DNA of 64,000 nucleotides from VRUE01 sp963704515 (GTDB lineage Bacteria; Actinomycetota; Thermoleophilia; Solirubrobacterales; 70-9), in the NCBI GenBank assembly GCA_963704515.1, contig OY969913.1, positions 1 to 64,000 of the forward strand, given 5' to 3'. The notes under the pieces were generated by a model. It was not told where the DNA came from and searched no databases. It saw nothing but the letters and a program-made list of their open reading frames with translations. The translations under genes were made by a program, and so were the position numbers. Shown here in pieces: positions 24,333 through 31,934 of the stretch; position 1 is the stretch's first letter, and the number at the start of each line of letters is the position of its first letter.

Positions 24333-25100
24333 CTACGCGCGCAGCTTGTAGCCGCGGCTGAAGAGGCGCAGGTTGACCGCGAAGAGGCCCGCGGTCGCCG
24401 CGGTCAGGGCGAGCAGCGAGAGCGGCACGCTGACTTCGGTGAAGCCGACGAAGCCGTAGCGGACCAGGTTGATCATGTAGTAGAGCGGGTTGAAGCGGGT
24501 CAGCGTCTCGAACGGCTGGGGCAGCAGAGCCGCCGAGTAGAAGACGCCGCCGAGGAAGATCAGCGGCTGCAGGACGAAGGTCTGGACGAAGGCGACGTCG
24601 TCGAACTGCTCGGCGCGGACGCCGGTCAGCACGCCGAGCTGGGCGAAGAAGAAGCCGACCAGGAAGAGCGAAGGGACGAGCACGAGCAGGTGGTCGACCG
24701 GCATGCCGACGAGGATCGCCGAGACGACGAAGGTCAGCGTCGCGACGATCAGCCCGCGGGCGAAGCCGCCGAGCGAGAAGGCGAGCAGCAGCTCCAGCGG
24801 CGAGGCGGGCGAGGAGAGCTGGTCCTGGATCGCGCCCTGGAACTTCTGCTGGAGGATCGAGGAGGAGTTGTTGGTGAAGGCGTTGACCGAGAAGGCCATC
24901 ATGATCAGACCGGGGATCACGAAGAGGGTGTATTCGATCCCGTGCAGTTCTTTGATCCGCGAGCCGAGCGCGGCGCCGAAGACCATGATGTAGAGGAAGG
25001 TTTCGAGCAGCGGCGCGCCGAGCGTCTGCTTCTTGATCTTCATGAAGCGGTTGACCTCGCGCCGCCAGAGCGTCGCGAAGCGGATCTGGGCGGCGCTCAC
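24333..25100 (-). CDS. ABC-2 type transporter permease (YadH/DrrB-like)
   Basis: 255 aa from GTG 25100, which overlaps the ATPase stop as GTGA. It begins VSAAQIRFATLWRREVNRFM, then six helices including FVIPGLIMMAFSVNAF and the exporter motif QPLIFLGGVFYSAALLPQP. The conserved block QDQLSSPASPLELLLAF is typical of ABC2_membrane proteins for drug or polysaccharide export. The frame is open for 200 further codons upstream, but that part is antisense shadow of the ATPase. Confidence 0.9.
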   Translation of the reverse strand: MSAAQIRFATLWRREVNRFMKIKKQTLGAPLLETFLYIMVFGAALGSRIKELHGIEYTLFVIPGLIMMAFSVNAFTNNSSSILQQKFQGAIQDQLSSPASPLELLLAFSLGGFARGLIVATLTFVVSAILVGMPVDHLLVLVPSLFLVGFFFAQLGVLTGVRAEQFDDVAFVQTFVLQPLIFLGGVFYSAALLPQPFETLTRFNPLYYMINLVRYGFVGFTEVSVPLSLLALTAATAGLFAVNLRLFSRGYKLRA

Positions 25101-25867
25101 TGGGCGGCGACCTCGATGCGGGAGCGCGAGAGCTCGTTGCGGCCGACCAGCGCCAGGTAGGCGTCCTCGAGGTTGGCGACGCCGTAGCGGGCGGAGAGCT
25201 CGGCGCTGGACCCCTCGCCGACGATCTGGCCGTCGTTGATGAAGGCGATCCGGTCGCAGAGCTGCTCGGCCTCCTCCAGGTAGTGCGTGGTGAGCAGGAT
25301 CGTCGTCCCCTCCTGGTTGATCCGCTGCACGTAGTGCCAGAGCTCGAGCCGCAGCTCGACGTCGACGCCGGCGGTCGGCTCGTCGAGGATCAGGAGGCGC
25401 GGCCGGTGCATCATCGCCCGCGCCAGGATCAGCCGCCGCTTCATCCCGCCGGAGAGCGTCCGGGTGCGCTCGTCGGCCTTCTCGGTCAGCGAGAAGGTCT
25501 CGAGCAGCTCGCGGGTCCGCTCGCGGCGCTCGCGCTTGGGCATGCCGAAGTAGCCCGCGTGGTAGTCGAGCGTCTCCGCGACGGTGAGGAACCAGTCGAT
25601 GTTGAGCTCCTGCGGGGCGAGGCCGACCGCCTGACGGGCCTCGCCGTAGTCGTTGATCGCGTCGTGGCCGAAGACCTGGATCGCGCCGGAGGTCGGCTGG
25701 GCGAGGCCCGTCGTGCAATGGATCAGCGTCGACTTGCCCGCCCCGTTGGGGCCGAGCAGCGCGAACAGTTCCCCGGGCGCGATCTCGAGCGAGACACCGC
25801 GCAGCGCCTCCACCCCGTTCGGGTAGCGCTTGACCAGGTCCTTTATATGGAGCGCCTGCTCGTCCAC
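25097..25867 (-). CDS. ABC exporter ATP-binding protein (YadG/DrrA-like)
   Basis: 256 aa. Walker A LGPNGAGKSTLIHC, Q-loop GLAPQELN, signature LSGGMKRRLILARAM, Walker B LLILDEPTAGVDVE, switch TTHYLEEAEQLCDR. Pairs with the permease overlapping its 3' end. The EPTAGVDVELR variant after Walker B is characteristic of the YadG group. Substrate unknown; often drugs or glycolipids. Confidence 0.92.
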   Translation of the reverse strand: MDEQALHIKDLVKRYPNGVEALRGVSLEIAPGELFALLGPNGAGKSTLIHCTTGLAQPTSGAIQVFGHDAINDYGEARQAVGLAPQELNIDWFLTVAETLDYHAGYFGMPKRERRERTRELLETFSLTEKADERTRTLSGGMKRRLILARAMMHRPRLLILDEPTAGVDVELRLELWHYVQRINQEGTTILLTTHYLEEAEQLCDRIAFINDGQIVGEGSSAELSARYGVANLEDAYLALVGRNELSRSRIEVAAQ

Positions 25868-25901
25868 GGCGGCGCTAACCGTAGTCGACCGCCTCCGCCG
25901 G

Positions 25902-25949
25902 CTGACTTCGTCCTTTGGCGCGCATATGCATCCCTAAAGGCGAAGTCAG
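25902..25949 (-). terminator. Stem-loop after the SDR gene
   Basis: Arms CTGACTTCG (25902-25910) and CGAAGTCAG (25941-25949) are perfectly complementary and extend inward as TCCTTT/AAAGG with a bulge. The right arm overlaps the stop of the SDR gene. The loop contains the 8-bp palindrome GCATATGC. There is no T-run, so it is either a weak terminator separating the SDR operon from the ABC exporter or an operator for the exporter. Confidence 0.45.
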
Positions 25950-26791
25950 CGCTGGGAGCGGCGGTCTGCCTTGGTCAGCTGGGCCTCCATGACCCGCATG
26001 ACGAGCCAGTAGAGCGGCGGCGCGTAGCGCTGCGTCAGGTAGAGCGCGCGGGTGTCGGCGGAGGTGAAGACCAGGTAGCGGTTGCGCTCGACGCCGGCGA
26101 GGATCCGCTCCGCGACCCGCTCGGGGCTGACCGCGCGGCGCTCGAACAGCGCGACCAGCTTGCGCATCGCCGGCGCCTCGCGGTCGACCCCGACGATCTC
26201 GACCGTGTCGACCAGCGGCGTCTTGACCGCGCCCGGGCAGACCAGGCTGACCCCGATGCCGTGGCGGCGCAGGTCCGTGCGCAGCACCTCGGAGACGCCG
26301 CGCAGGCCGAACTTCGAGGCGCTGTAGGCGGCGTGCCAGGGGAGGCCGAAGAGCCCGGCGGCGGAGGAGACGTTGACCACGTGGCCGCCGCGGCGTTCCT
26401 CGATCATCGGCGGCACGAAGAGCTCGAGCACGCCGATCGGCGCCATCAGGTTGACCTCGACCATCTTGCGCCAGTCGGAGTGGCGGAGGCGCTCGATCGT
26501 CCCCCAGGTGGAGACGCCGGCGACGTTCATCACTACGTCCATGCTGCCGTGGGCGGCGTGGACCTCGGCGGCCATCGCGGTGAGCGCCTCGTGGTCGGTG
26601 AGGTCGAGCGTCGCCGAGTGGGCGACCGTGCCGCCGGCCTCGCGGATCTCGGCGACGGTGGCGTCGAGCGCCCCGGCCTGAATGTCGGTGAGCACCAGCA
26701 CCGCCCCCCGCGAAGCCGCCGCGAGCGCCGTGGCCCGCCCGATCCCACTAGCCGCCCCGGTGATCAGGCAGCGCTGCCCGCGCAGGTTCAT
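25946..26791 (-). CDS. Short-chain dehydrogenase/reductase
   Basis: 281 aa NAD(P)-dependent oxidoreductase. Cofactor motif LITGAASGIGRATALA (TGxxxGIG), NVAG as MNVAGVSTWGT, catalytic Ser in NVSSAAGLFG and YxxxK in YSASKFGLRG. The first residues after strand 2 (VLTDI) favour NAD. A 30-residue C-terminal extension ends YLTQRYAPPLYWLVMRVM, suggesting membrane association. ATG 26791 overlaps the stop of the carboxymuconolactone-decarboxylase-like gene. Substrate unknown, perhaps a lipid or steroid. Confidence 0.9.
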   Translation of the reverse strand: MNLRGQRCLITGAASGIGRATALAAASRGAVLVLTDIQAGALDATVAEIREAGGTVAHSATLDLTDHEALTAMAAEVHAAHGSMDVVMNVAGVSTWGTIERLRHSDWRKMVEVNLMAPIGVLELFVPPMIEERRGGHVVNVSSAAGLFGLPWHAAYSASKFGLRGVSEVLRTDLRRHGIGVSLVCPGAVKTPLVDTVEIVGVDREAPAMRKLVALFERRAVSPERVAERILAGVERNRYLVFTSADTRALYLTQRYAPPLYWLVMRVMEAQLTKADRRSQR

Positions 26792-27342
26792 AGGCGGGCG
26801 GGGAAGTCGGGCTCGACCTGGAGCGTGTTGAGCGTCATGGCGAGCATCTCGTAGTGGCCGATCAGCATGCAGAGCTCGATCAGGCGGGGCTCGTCGAGGC
26901 GGGCGCTCAGGCCCGCCCAGACCTCGTCGCCGATCCGTCCCTCCGAGTGCATCTCGTCGGCGGCGCGCAGCAGCAGCGCCTGCCACTCCGACCAGCCCGC
27001 CGCGTCGGGGCCCTGCCGCACCCGCGAGATCTCCTCGTCGCTGAGCCCGGCGCGACGGCCGAGACGCTCGTGGTGGCTCCACTCGTATTCGCAGCCCGAG
27101 TTGTGCGCGACCCGCAGGATCAAAAGCTCGGTGTCCTCGCGCGGCAGCTTGCCGCCCGGCATCAACGCCCCGGCGAACCAGAGCCAGCGCCGCAAGAGGC
27201 GACGGTTCCGGCCCAGGGTGGTGAAGATGCGCGGCGCTCGCGCGCCGATGACCCGCCCGGCGATCCGCGCGATCCCGTAGTTCACCCAGCCGAGCTCACC
27301 CCGCCTACCCGGCCCGATCCGCGACCCCCGCTGGCCCGTCAT
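26788..27342 (-). CDS. Carboxymuconolactone decarboxylase-family (AhpD-like) protein
   Basis: 184 aa all-helical protein with the CMD box HNSGCEYEWSHHERLGRRAG. AhpD peroxidase members have a CxxC pair here; this protein keeps only one Cys (C-E-Y-E), so thiol peroxidase activity is doubtful. The C-terminal helix LIELCMLIGHYEMLAMTLN is typical of gamma-CMD proteins found next to SDRs. It is the first gene of a two-gene operon with the SDR and divergent from the exonuclease gene across a perfect palindrome. Confidence 0.82.
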   Translation of the reverse strand: MTGQRGSRIGPGRRGELGWVNYGIARIAGRVIGARAPRIFTTLGRNRRLLRRWLWFAGALMPGGKLPREDTELLILRVAHNSGCEYEWSHHERLGRRAGLSDEEISRVRQGPDAAGWSEWQALLLRAADEMHSEGRIGDEVWAGLSARLDEPRLIELCMLIGHYEMLAMTLNTLQVEPDFPARL

Positions 27343-27368
27343 GGCACGTGACGGTACCCAACCTCGCC

Positions 27369-27417
27369 GCCGACGGGCCGATATGTCAAGGCATCCTTGA
27401 CATATCGGCCCGTCGGC
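27369..27417. promoter_or_regulatory. Perfect 49-bp palindrome in a divergent promoter
   Basis: The 23-nt arm at 27369-27391 is the exact reverse complement of 27395-27417, with a 3-nt centre CAT. It lies in the 98-nt gap between the divergent CMD and exonuclease genes. Each arm holds a TTGACA hexamer (27397-27402 on plus, mirrored on minus) like a -35 box, so one dyad could control both genes. No good -10 hexamers were seen at standard spacing. An operator or a cruciform-forming element are both possible. Confidence 0.75.
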
Positions 27418-27440
27418 CTCCAGACGCGTAGGGTGGCTGG

Positions 27441-28322
27441 GTGGCCGGGCCGCTGCTTGTGGTTGACACGCCGTCGATGCTCTTTCGGGCGTTTTACGCG
27501 CTGCCGGATTCGATCGTCGGCGCGGACGGTCGGCCAGTCAACGCGCTGCTGGGCACGGCCAACCTGGTGCTGCGCGAGATCGAAGCGCACGCGCCGCGCG
27601 CCGTCGTCCTCTGCTTCGGGCCGGACGCCGCCTCCTACCGGACCGAGCTCTACCCGGCCTACCACGCCGAGCGCGAGGCGGCGATGCCCGACGAGCTGGC
27701 GCCGCAGTTCGTCGCGGCCCGCGAGTTCTTCGAGGCCTTCGGCTGGACCATCGCCGCGAGTGACGACCTCGAGGCCGACGACCTGCTCGGCACCTACGCG
27801 CGGCGCGAGGCCGAGGCCGGCGGCCGCGCCCTGCTGATGACCGGCGACCGCGACATGTTCCAGTGCGCCGCCGAGCGGGTCGCCGTGCTCTACGTGAAGA
27901 CCGGCGCCAAAGGCAAAGGCGCCGAAGAGCTGGGACCCGCCGAGGTCGAGGAGCGCTACGGGATCCCGCCGGCGCTGGTCCCCGACTTCATCGCCCTGCG
28001 CGGCGACCCCTCCGACGGCCTGCCCGGCGCCAAGGGCGTCGGCCCGAAGACCGCGGCCGAGCTGTTGCGCCGCCACGGCTCGCTCGAGGCGATCCTCGAG
28101 AACGCGATCCGCGAGTCCCGCCCCGCCCTGCGCTCCTCCCTGCTCGAGTCCGCCGAGGACCTGCGCGCCTTCAAGGACATCGCCACCCTGCGCGATGCCG
28201 GCGTCACCCCACCATCCGACCGCGAGACCGACTGGTCCGCGGCAGCCGCCGCCGCCCGCAAGCGCGGCATGAACCGCCTGGCCGAGCGCCTCGAAGCTTC
28301 ATCGCCATCCAATAAACCGTAA
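27441..28322 (+). CDS. Stand-alone 5'-3' exonuclease (DNA polymerase I N-domain type)
   Basis: 293 aa structure-specific 5' nuclease. PIN-like metal-binding acidic residues appear in LLVVDTPSMLFRAFYAL, DDLEADDLLGTYA and LLMTGDRDMFQ; the helix-three-turn-helix DNA-binding motif is GLPGAKGVGPKTAAELL. There is no polymerase domain, so it resembles bacterial ExoIX/SaFEN-type enzymes acting in flap removal or repair. GTG 27441 is the start. It may be controlled through the palindrome just upstream. Confidence 0.92.
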   Translation: MAGPLLVVDTPSMLFRAFYALPDSIVGADGRPVNALLGTANLVLREIEAHAPRAVVLCFGPDAASYRTELYPAYHAEREAAMPDELAPQFVAAREFFEAFGWTIAASDDLEADDLLGTYARREAEAGGRALLMTGDRDMFQCAAERVAVLYVKTGAKGKGAEELGPAEVEERYGIPPALVPDFIALRGDPSDGLPGAKGVGPKTAAELLRRHGSLEAILENAIRESRPALRSSLLESAEDLRAFKDIATLRDAGVTPPSDRETDWSAAAAAARKRGMNRLAERLEASSPSNKP

Positions 28323-28380
28323 GTTTTGCGCCAGAAATCCCAAACGGGCACGCAAGCGCGACGTGCCGAAGGAGAGATCG

Positions 28381-28908
28381 ATGAAGAAGGTCCTCGTGGT
28401 ATCCGTGGCGGCACTCGTCCTCGCCATGGCGTTCGCCGGCACCGCCGAGGCGAAGTGCGGAGTCGGCTGTCTCAACCGAAAGGTGAAGAAGCTGAGTTCG
28501 GGTCTCGCGAAGGCGCAGCAGACGATCACTTCGCAGAGCAAAACCATCGCCCAGCAGGGTCAGGCGATCGCCTCACTGAGCCAAACGGTCAGCTCGCAGG
28601 GAAGTGCGATTGCCGGCCAGGAACAGGCGGTCGCGAAAGCGACAAGCCAGCTCGGCTGCATTGCTGAAGTACCGGTGTCCGAGTACGGAGAACCGGGTGG
28701 CGCCTACGGCTACGTCTGGGACACGGGCACCGAAACGTTCGACACGACCGCCCTCGATGTGCCCTACCCCGGCGAAGGAGTGGGGGCTTGGTTCCTGATC
28801 GACAAATGCAATGGCGCGAAGACTGCGACCGTCAGCGGTGCCGGAAGCGCGTTCGCGCAGCAAGGCGGCCTCCGCAACCTGCTCCAGCCCCAGGTGCGCC
28901 AGCCCTAG
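28381..28908 (+). CDS. Secreted protein with coiled-coil segment, unknown
   Basis: 175 aa from ATG 28381 (GGAGAG 5 nt before). Signal peptide KKVLVVSVAALVLAMAFAGTAEA. A heptad-rich Gln/Ser helix follows (LSSGLAKAQQTITSQSKTI, QQGQAIASLSQTVSSQ), with short similarity to phage/adhesin coiled coils. The C-terminal half is a small globular domain with two Cys (LGCIAEVP, DKCNGAKT). No family recognised. A strong terminator follows. Confidence 0.7.
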   Translation: MKKVLVVSVAALVLAMAFAGTAEAKCGVGCLNRKVKKLSSGLAKAQQTITSQSKTIAQQGQAIASLSQTVSSQGSAIAGQEQAVAKATSQLGCIAEVPVSEYGEPGGAYGYVWDTGTETFDTTALDVPYPGEGVGAWFLIDKCNGAKTATVSGAGSAFAQQGGLRNLLQPQVRQP

Positions 28909-28920
28909 AAGCCGTGCTTC

Positions 28921-28972
28921 ACGTGCATCCGACCTTGACCCCCCTCTGGCGGGGTCGATGTCGGATGCACGT
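28921..28972. terminator. Bidirectional hairpin between convergent genes
   Basis: Outer arms ACGTGCATCCGAC (28921-28933) and GTCGGATGCACGT (28960-28972) are perfect, and inner arms GACCCC (28937-28942) and GGGGTC (28951-28956) extend the stem after a 3-nt internal loop. It lies exactly between a plus gene ending 28908 and a minus gene ending 28972, the classic position for a shared terminator. There is no T-tract. Confidence 0.75.
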
Positions 28973-29676
28973 CAGCGGTAATCGGGGTTTGGGTAGTCGA
29001 AGCGGCAACCGGCGTCCCACTCGGTGCGCTGGTTGCCGTGGGCGGGGATGCCGCCGGCGTCCTTCAGCATGCGCGCCAGGTGGAGCATGTTCCAGGCGGC
29101 GAAGGTCGTGTTGCGGTTGGTGAAGTCGTTCTCCGGCCCGCCCGAGCCCTCGTCGAGGTAGGACGGTCCCGGGCCCGCCTCGCCGATCCAGCCCGCGTCG
29201 GCCTGCGGCGGGATCGTGTAGCCGAGGTGCTGGAGCGAGTAGAGGACGTTCATCGCGCAGTGCTTGACCCCGTCCTCGTTGCCGGTCACCAGGCAGCCGC
29301 CGACCCGGCCGTAGTAGGCGTACTGGCCGGCGTCGTTGAGCAGGTGCGAGTTGCCGTAGAGCCGCTCGATCACCTGCGTCGCCACCGAGGACTTCTCCCC
29401 CAGCCAGATCGGCATGCCGAGCACGAGGATGTCGGCGGCCATCACCTTCTCGAAGATCGTCGGCCACTCGTCGCGCTGCCAGCCGTGCTCGGTCATGTCG
29501 GGCCAGACACCGGTGGCGATCTCGTGGTCGATCGCCCGGATCGAATCGACCGCCACCCCGTTGGCGCGCAGGATCTCCATCTGGCGATCCATCAGCCCCT
29601 GGGTGTTGGACGGCTCGGGGCTGCGCTTCAGCGTGCAGTTGATGTAGAGGGCGCGCAGGTCGGCGTAGTCCGTCAC
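28972..29676 (-). CDS. Flavodoxin-fold NAD(P)H-dependent oxidoreductase
   Basis: 234 aa FMN reductase-like protein: strand and phosphate loop LRALYINCTLKRSPEPSNTQ, second motif ILVLGMPIWLGEKSSVATQV, third VGGCLVTGNEDGVKHCAM. GTG 29676 overlaps the stop of the monooxygenase gene (GTGA), so the two are co-transcribed; it may recycle reduced flavin or detoxify quinones. Typical WrbA/NQO fold length. Confidence 0.86.
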   Translation of the reverse strand: MTDYADLRALYINCTLKRSPEPSNTQGLMDRQMEILRANGVAVDSIRAIDHEIATGVWPDMTEHGWQRDEWPTIFEKVMAADILVLGMPIWLGEKSSVATQVIERLYGNSHLLNDAGQYAYYGRVGGCLVTGNEDGVKHCAMNVLYSLQHLGYTIPPQADAGWIGEAGPGPSYLDEGSGGPENDFTNRNTTFAAWNMLHLARMLKDAGGIPAHGNQRTEWDAGCRFDYPNPDYR

Positions 29677-31175
29677 GCGGCGACCATATCCGACGGCCGC
29701 TCGGCCGCGGAAGGCGAGGAGAACTGCATCGCGCCGTCATCGATCGGGCCGCGGCGGATCGTCCTGATGTCGAAGACGTAGTTCTGGCGCAGCCTCCAGG
29801 GCTCCTTCGAGCCCTGCTTGGGGAATTCCTCCAGCGAACGCTCGACGTAGCCGGAGTTGAGGTCGATCAGCGGCAGCTCCTCGACGCTCGGATCGGTCAC
29901 CTCGGGCACCGATTTGGCGTAGCCCTGCTCGTCCATGTAGGCGAGCAGCCGGCAGACGTATTCGGAGACCAGGTCGGCCTTCAGCGTCCAGGATGCGTTG
30001 GTGTAACCGACCGTGAAGGCGCAGTTGGGGACGCCGCTCAGCATCATCCCCCGGTAGGCCATCTTCTCCGAGACGTCGACGGTCTCACCGTCGACGACCA
30101 TCTCCATGCCGCCGAGGAAGAGCAGGTTGAGCCCGGTCGCGGTGACGATCACGTCCGCCTCCAGCTCCTTGCCCGAGTCGAGCTCGATCCCGGCCTCGGT
30201 GAAGGCCTTGATCGTGTCGGTGACGACCTCGGCGCGGCCCTCGCGAATCGCCCTGAAGAGGTCGCCGTTGGGCACCAGGCACATGCGCTGGTCCCAGGGG
30301 TCGTACTTCGGCCTGAAGTGCGTGTCGACGTCGTAGCCGGCGGGCAGCGAGCGTTCGACCCCTTGCCGGATGAACCGTTTGACCGCCCGCGGCCGGCGGC
30401 GGCTGAGCTGGTAGAAGAGCGTCTGGATCGCGACGTTCTTCCAGCGCACCAGCGGGTAGACGACGCGATCGGGCAGGAAGCGGCGCAGAGCGTTCGCGAT
30501 CGGGTCTTCGGCCGGCAGCGAGGCGATATAGGTGGGCGAGCGCTGCAGCATCGTCACCTGTGCGGCCTTGCCGGCCATCGCCGGCACCAGGGTGACCGCG
30601 GTGGCGCCGCTGCCGATCACGACGACGCGCTTGCCGGCGTAGTCGAGGCCCTCGGGCCAGTGCTGGGGGTGGACGACCTCGCCGCGGAAGCGCTCGCGGC
30701 CCTCGAACTCGGGGGTGAAGCCTTCGTCGTAGCGGTAGTAGCCGCTGCAGACCCAGAGGTAGCCGCAGGTCAGCTCGACCGTCTCGCCGTCGCGCTCCGC
30801 GGTCACGCGCCAGCGCGCCTCCTCGCTCGACCACGCCGCCCGCACCACCCGGTGGCCGAAGCGGATCTTGCGGTCGATCCCACCCTCGCGCGCCGTGCGC
30901 CGCACGTAATCGAGGATCGCGGGGCCGTCGGCGATCGACTCCGCCGCGGTCCACGGCTTGAACCGGTAGCCGAGCGTGTGCATGTCGGAGTCCGAGCGGA
31001 TGCCGGGGTAGCGGAACAGGTCCCAGGTCCCCCCCAGCCGGTCGCGCGCCTCGAGGATCGCGTAGCTCTTGCGCGGGAAGGCCTCCTGCAGGTGGTGGGC
31101 GGCGCCGATTCCGGAGAGCCCGGCGCCGACGATCAGCACGTCGAGGTGCTCAGCTGCGTTCCCGTTCGTTCCCAA
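29673..31175 (-). CDS. FAD-dependent Baeyer-Villiger-type monooxygenase
   Basis: 500 aa. FAD-binding VLIVGAGLSGIGAAHHL, the Baeyer-Villiger fingerprint FRGEVVHPQHWP (FxGxxxHxxxWP), NADPH-binding VVVIGSGATAVTLVP, and ATGLNLLFLGG near the C-terminus. It inserts oxygen into ketones or oxidises heteroatoms with NADPH and O2. TTG 31175 is chosen, giving GTNGNAAEHLDVLIVG; no ATG or GTG in frame precedes the FAD motif. The frame is open far upstream by chance. Operon with the flavodoxin-fold reductase downstream. Confidence 0.9.
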   Translation of the reverse strand: MGTNGNAAEHLDVLIVGAGLSGIGAAHHLQEAFPRKSYAILEARDRLGGTWDLFRYPGIRSDSDMHTLGYRFKPWTAAESIADGPAILDYVRRTAREGGIDRKIRFGHRVVRAAWSSEEARWRVTAERDGETVELTCGYLWVCSGYYRYDEGFTPEFEGRERFRGEVVHPQHWPEGLDYAGKRVVVIGSGATAVTLVPAMAGKAAQVTMLQRSPTYIASLPAEDPIANALRRFLPDRVVYPLVRWKNVAIQTLFYQLSRRRPRAVKRFIRQGVERSLPAGYDVDTHFRPKYDPWDQRMCLVPNGDLFRAIREGRAEVVTDTIKAFTEAGIELDSGKELEADVIVTATGLNLLFLGGMEMVVDGETVDVSEKMAYRGMMLSGVPNCAFTVGYTNASWTLKADLVSEYVCRLLAYMDEQGYAKSVPEVTDPSVEELPLIDLNSGYVERSLEEFPKQGSKEPWRLRQNYVFDIRTIRRGPIDDGAMQFSSPSAAERPSDMVAA

Positions 31176-31195
31176 GGCCGGGCCATTCTCGCACG

Positions 31196-31211
31196 CTGGC
31201 TGGTCAGCCAG
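31196..31211. promoter_or_regulatory. Small palindrome upstream of the monooxygenase gene
   Basis: CTGGCTG (31196-31202) and CAGCCAG (31205-31211) form a 7-2-7 inverted repeat 20 nt before the monooxygenase start. Size and place fit a repressor operator such as TetR-type, but no regulator gene is adjacent. Confidence 0.4.
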
Positions 31212-31237
31212 TACGGATGTGCGGATCTCACACAGGG

Positions 31238-31906
31238 CTATGCCGGTCCGCCGACCAGCGCGCTCAGGTAGTTCGGGACCTCGATGCCGGGAGCGAGCAG
31301 CTCGTCGGGCTGCGGATCGGCGGCGACCGTGCGCAGGCCGACGACGCCCGCCCAGACCGGCAGACCCATGTCCTCCTCCTCGTCGAGCGGCGGGCCGCCG
31401 CGGAGCTTGGCCGAGGCCTGCTCGAGCGGCAGGCGCAGGACGGCGGTGGCGCGCAGCTCGCGCTCGGTCGGCTGGCGGGCGTCGGCCCAGCGGCCGGGGA
31501 CGATCTTCTCGACCAGCGCCTCGAGCGCGGTCAGCTTCTCGGCCTCGTCGGCGACCAGCTCGCCCCTGCCGAAGACCATCGCCGAGCGGTAGTTGGCCGA
31601 GTGATGCACCGCTGCACGGGCGAGGACGAGGCCGTCGATCAGGGTCGCGGTGAGGCAGATCTCGGCGCCGTCGGACTCGCGCAGGGCGCGGCTGGCGGCC
31701 GAGCCGTGCAGGTAAAGCGAAGAGCCGGCGCGGGCGTGCAGGGTCGGGACGACGACCGGCAGCCCGTCGTCGAGCAGGCCGAAGTGGCAGACGAGCGCCT
31801 CGTCGAGGATCGCCTCGACCGCGGCGCGTTCGTGCGAGCCGCGCGCCGGCATGCGCCGCAGCTTGGTGCGGGTCGTCTTCAGCGGGCTCTCGGGCGTCTC
31901 GGTCAT
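31238..31906 (-). CDS. Pyridoxamine 5'-phosphate oxidase-family (FMN-binding split barrel) protein
   Basis: 222 aa. It has the PPOX/NimA-like pattern: RGSHERAAVEAILDEALVCH, then LPVVVPTLHARAGSSLYLHG and VHHSANYRSAMVFGRGELV. Such proteins bind FMN or F420; in actinobacteria F420-dependent reductases share the fold. It is transcribed divergently from a MocR regulator 28 nt away, which commonly controls its neighbour, so a link to vitamin B6 metabolism is plausible. Confidence 0.85.
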   Translation of the reverse strand: MTETPESPLKTTRTKLRRMPARGSHERAAVEAILDEALVCHFGLLDDGLPVVVPTLHARAGSSLYLHGSAASRALRESDGAEICLTATLIDGLVLARAAVHHSANYRSAMVFGRGELVADEAEKLTALEALVEKIVPGRWADARQPTERELRATAVLRLPLEQASAKLRGGPPLDEEEDMGLPVWAGVVGLRTVAADPQPDELLAPGIEVPNYLSALVGGPA

Positions 31907-31934
31907 CTGTTACAGTACAGATTAGGCTTCTGCA
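31907..31934. promoter_or_regulatory. Divergent operator between PPOX and MocR genes
   Basis: The 28-nt gap contains CTGTTACAGTACAGATTAG: the dyad CTGT-T-ACAG followed by a further ACAG half-site 5 nt on. MocR regulators often bind CTGT/ACAG-like repeats between divergent genes, so this is the likely binding site. Both ribosome sites must overlap it or be weak. Confidence 0.5.

Noticed and set aside
27339..28076. Minus-strand frame of 245 codons opposite the exonuclease
   Set aside because: Shadow of the exonuclease gene, which has all metal-binding motifs on the plus strand.
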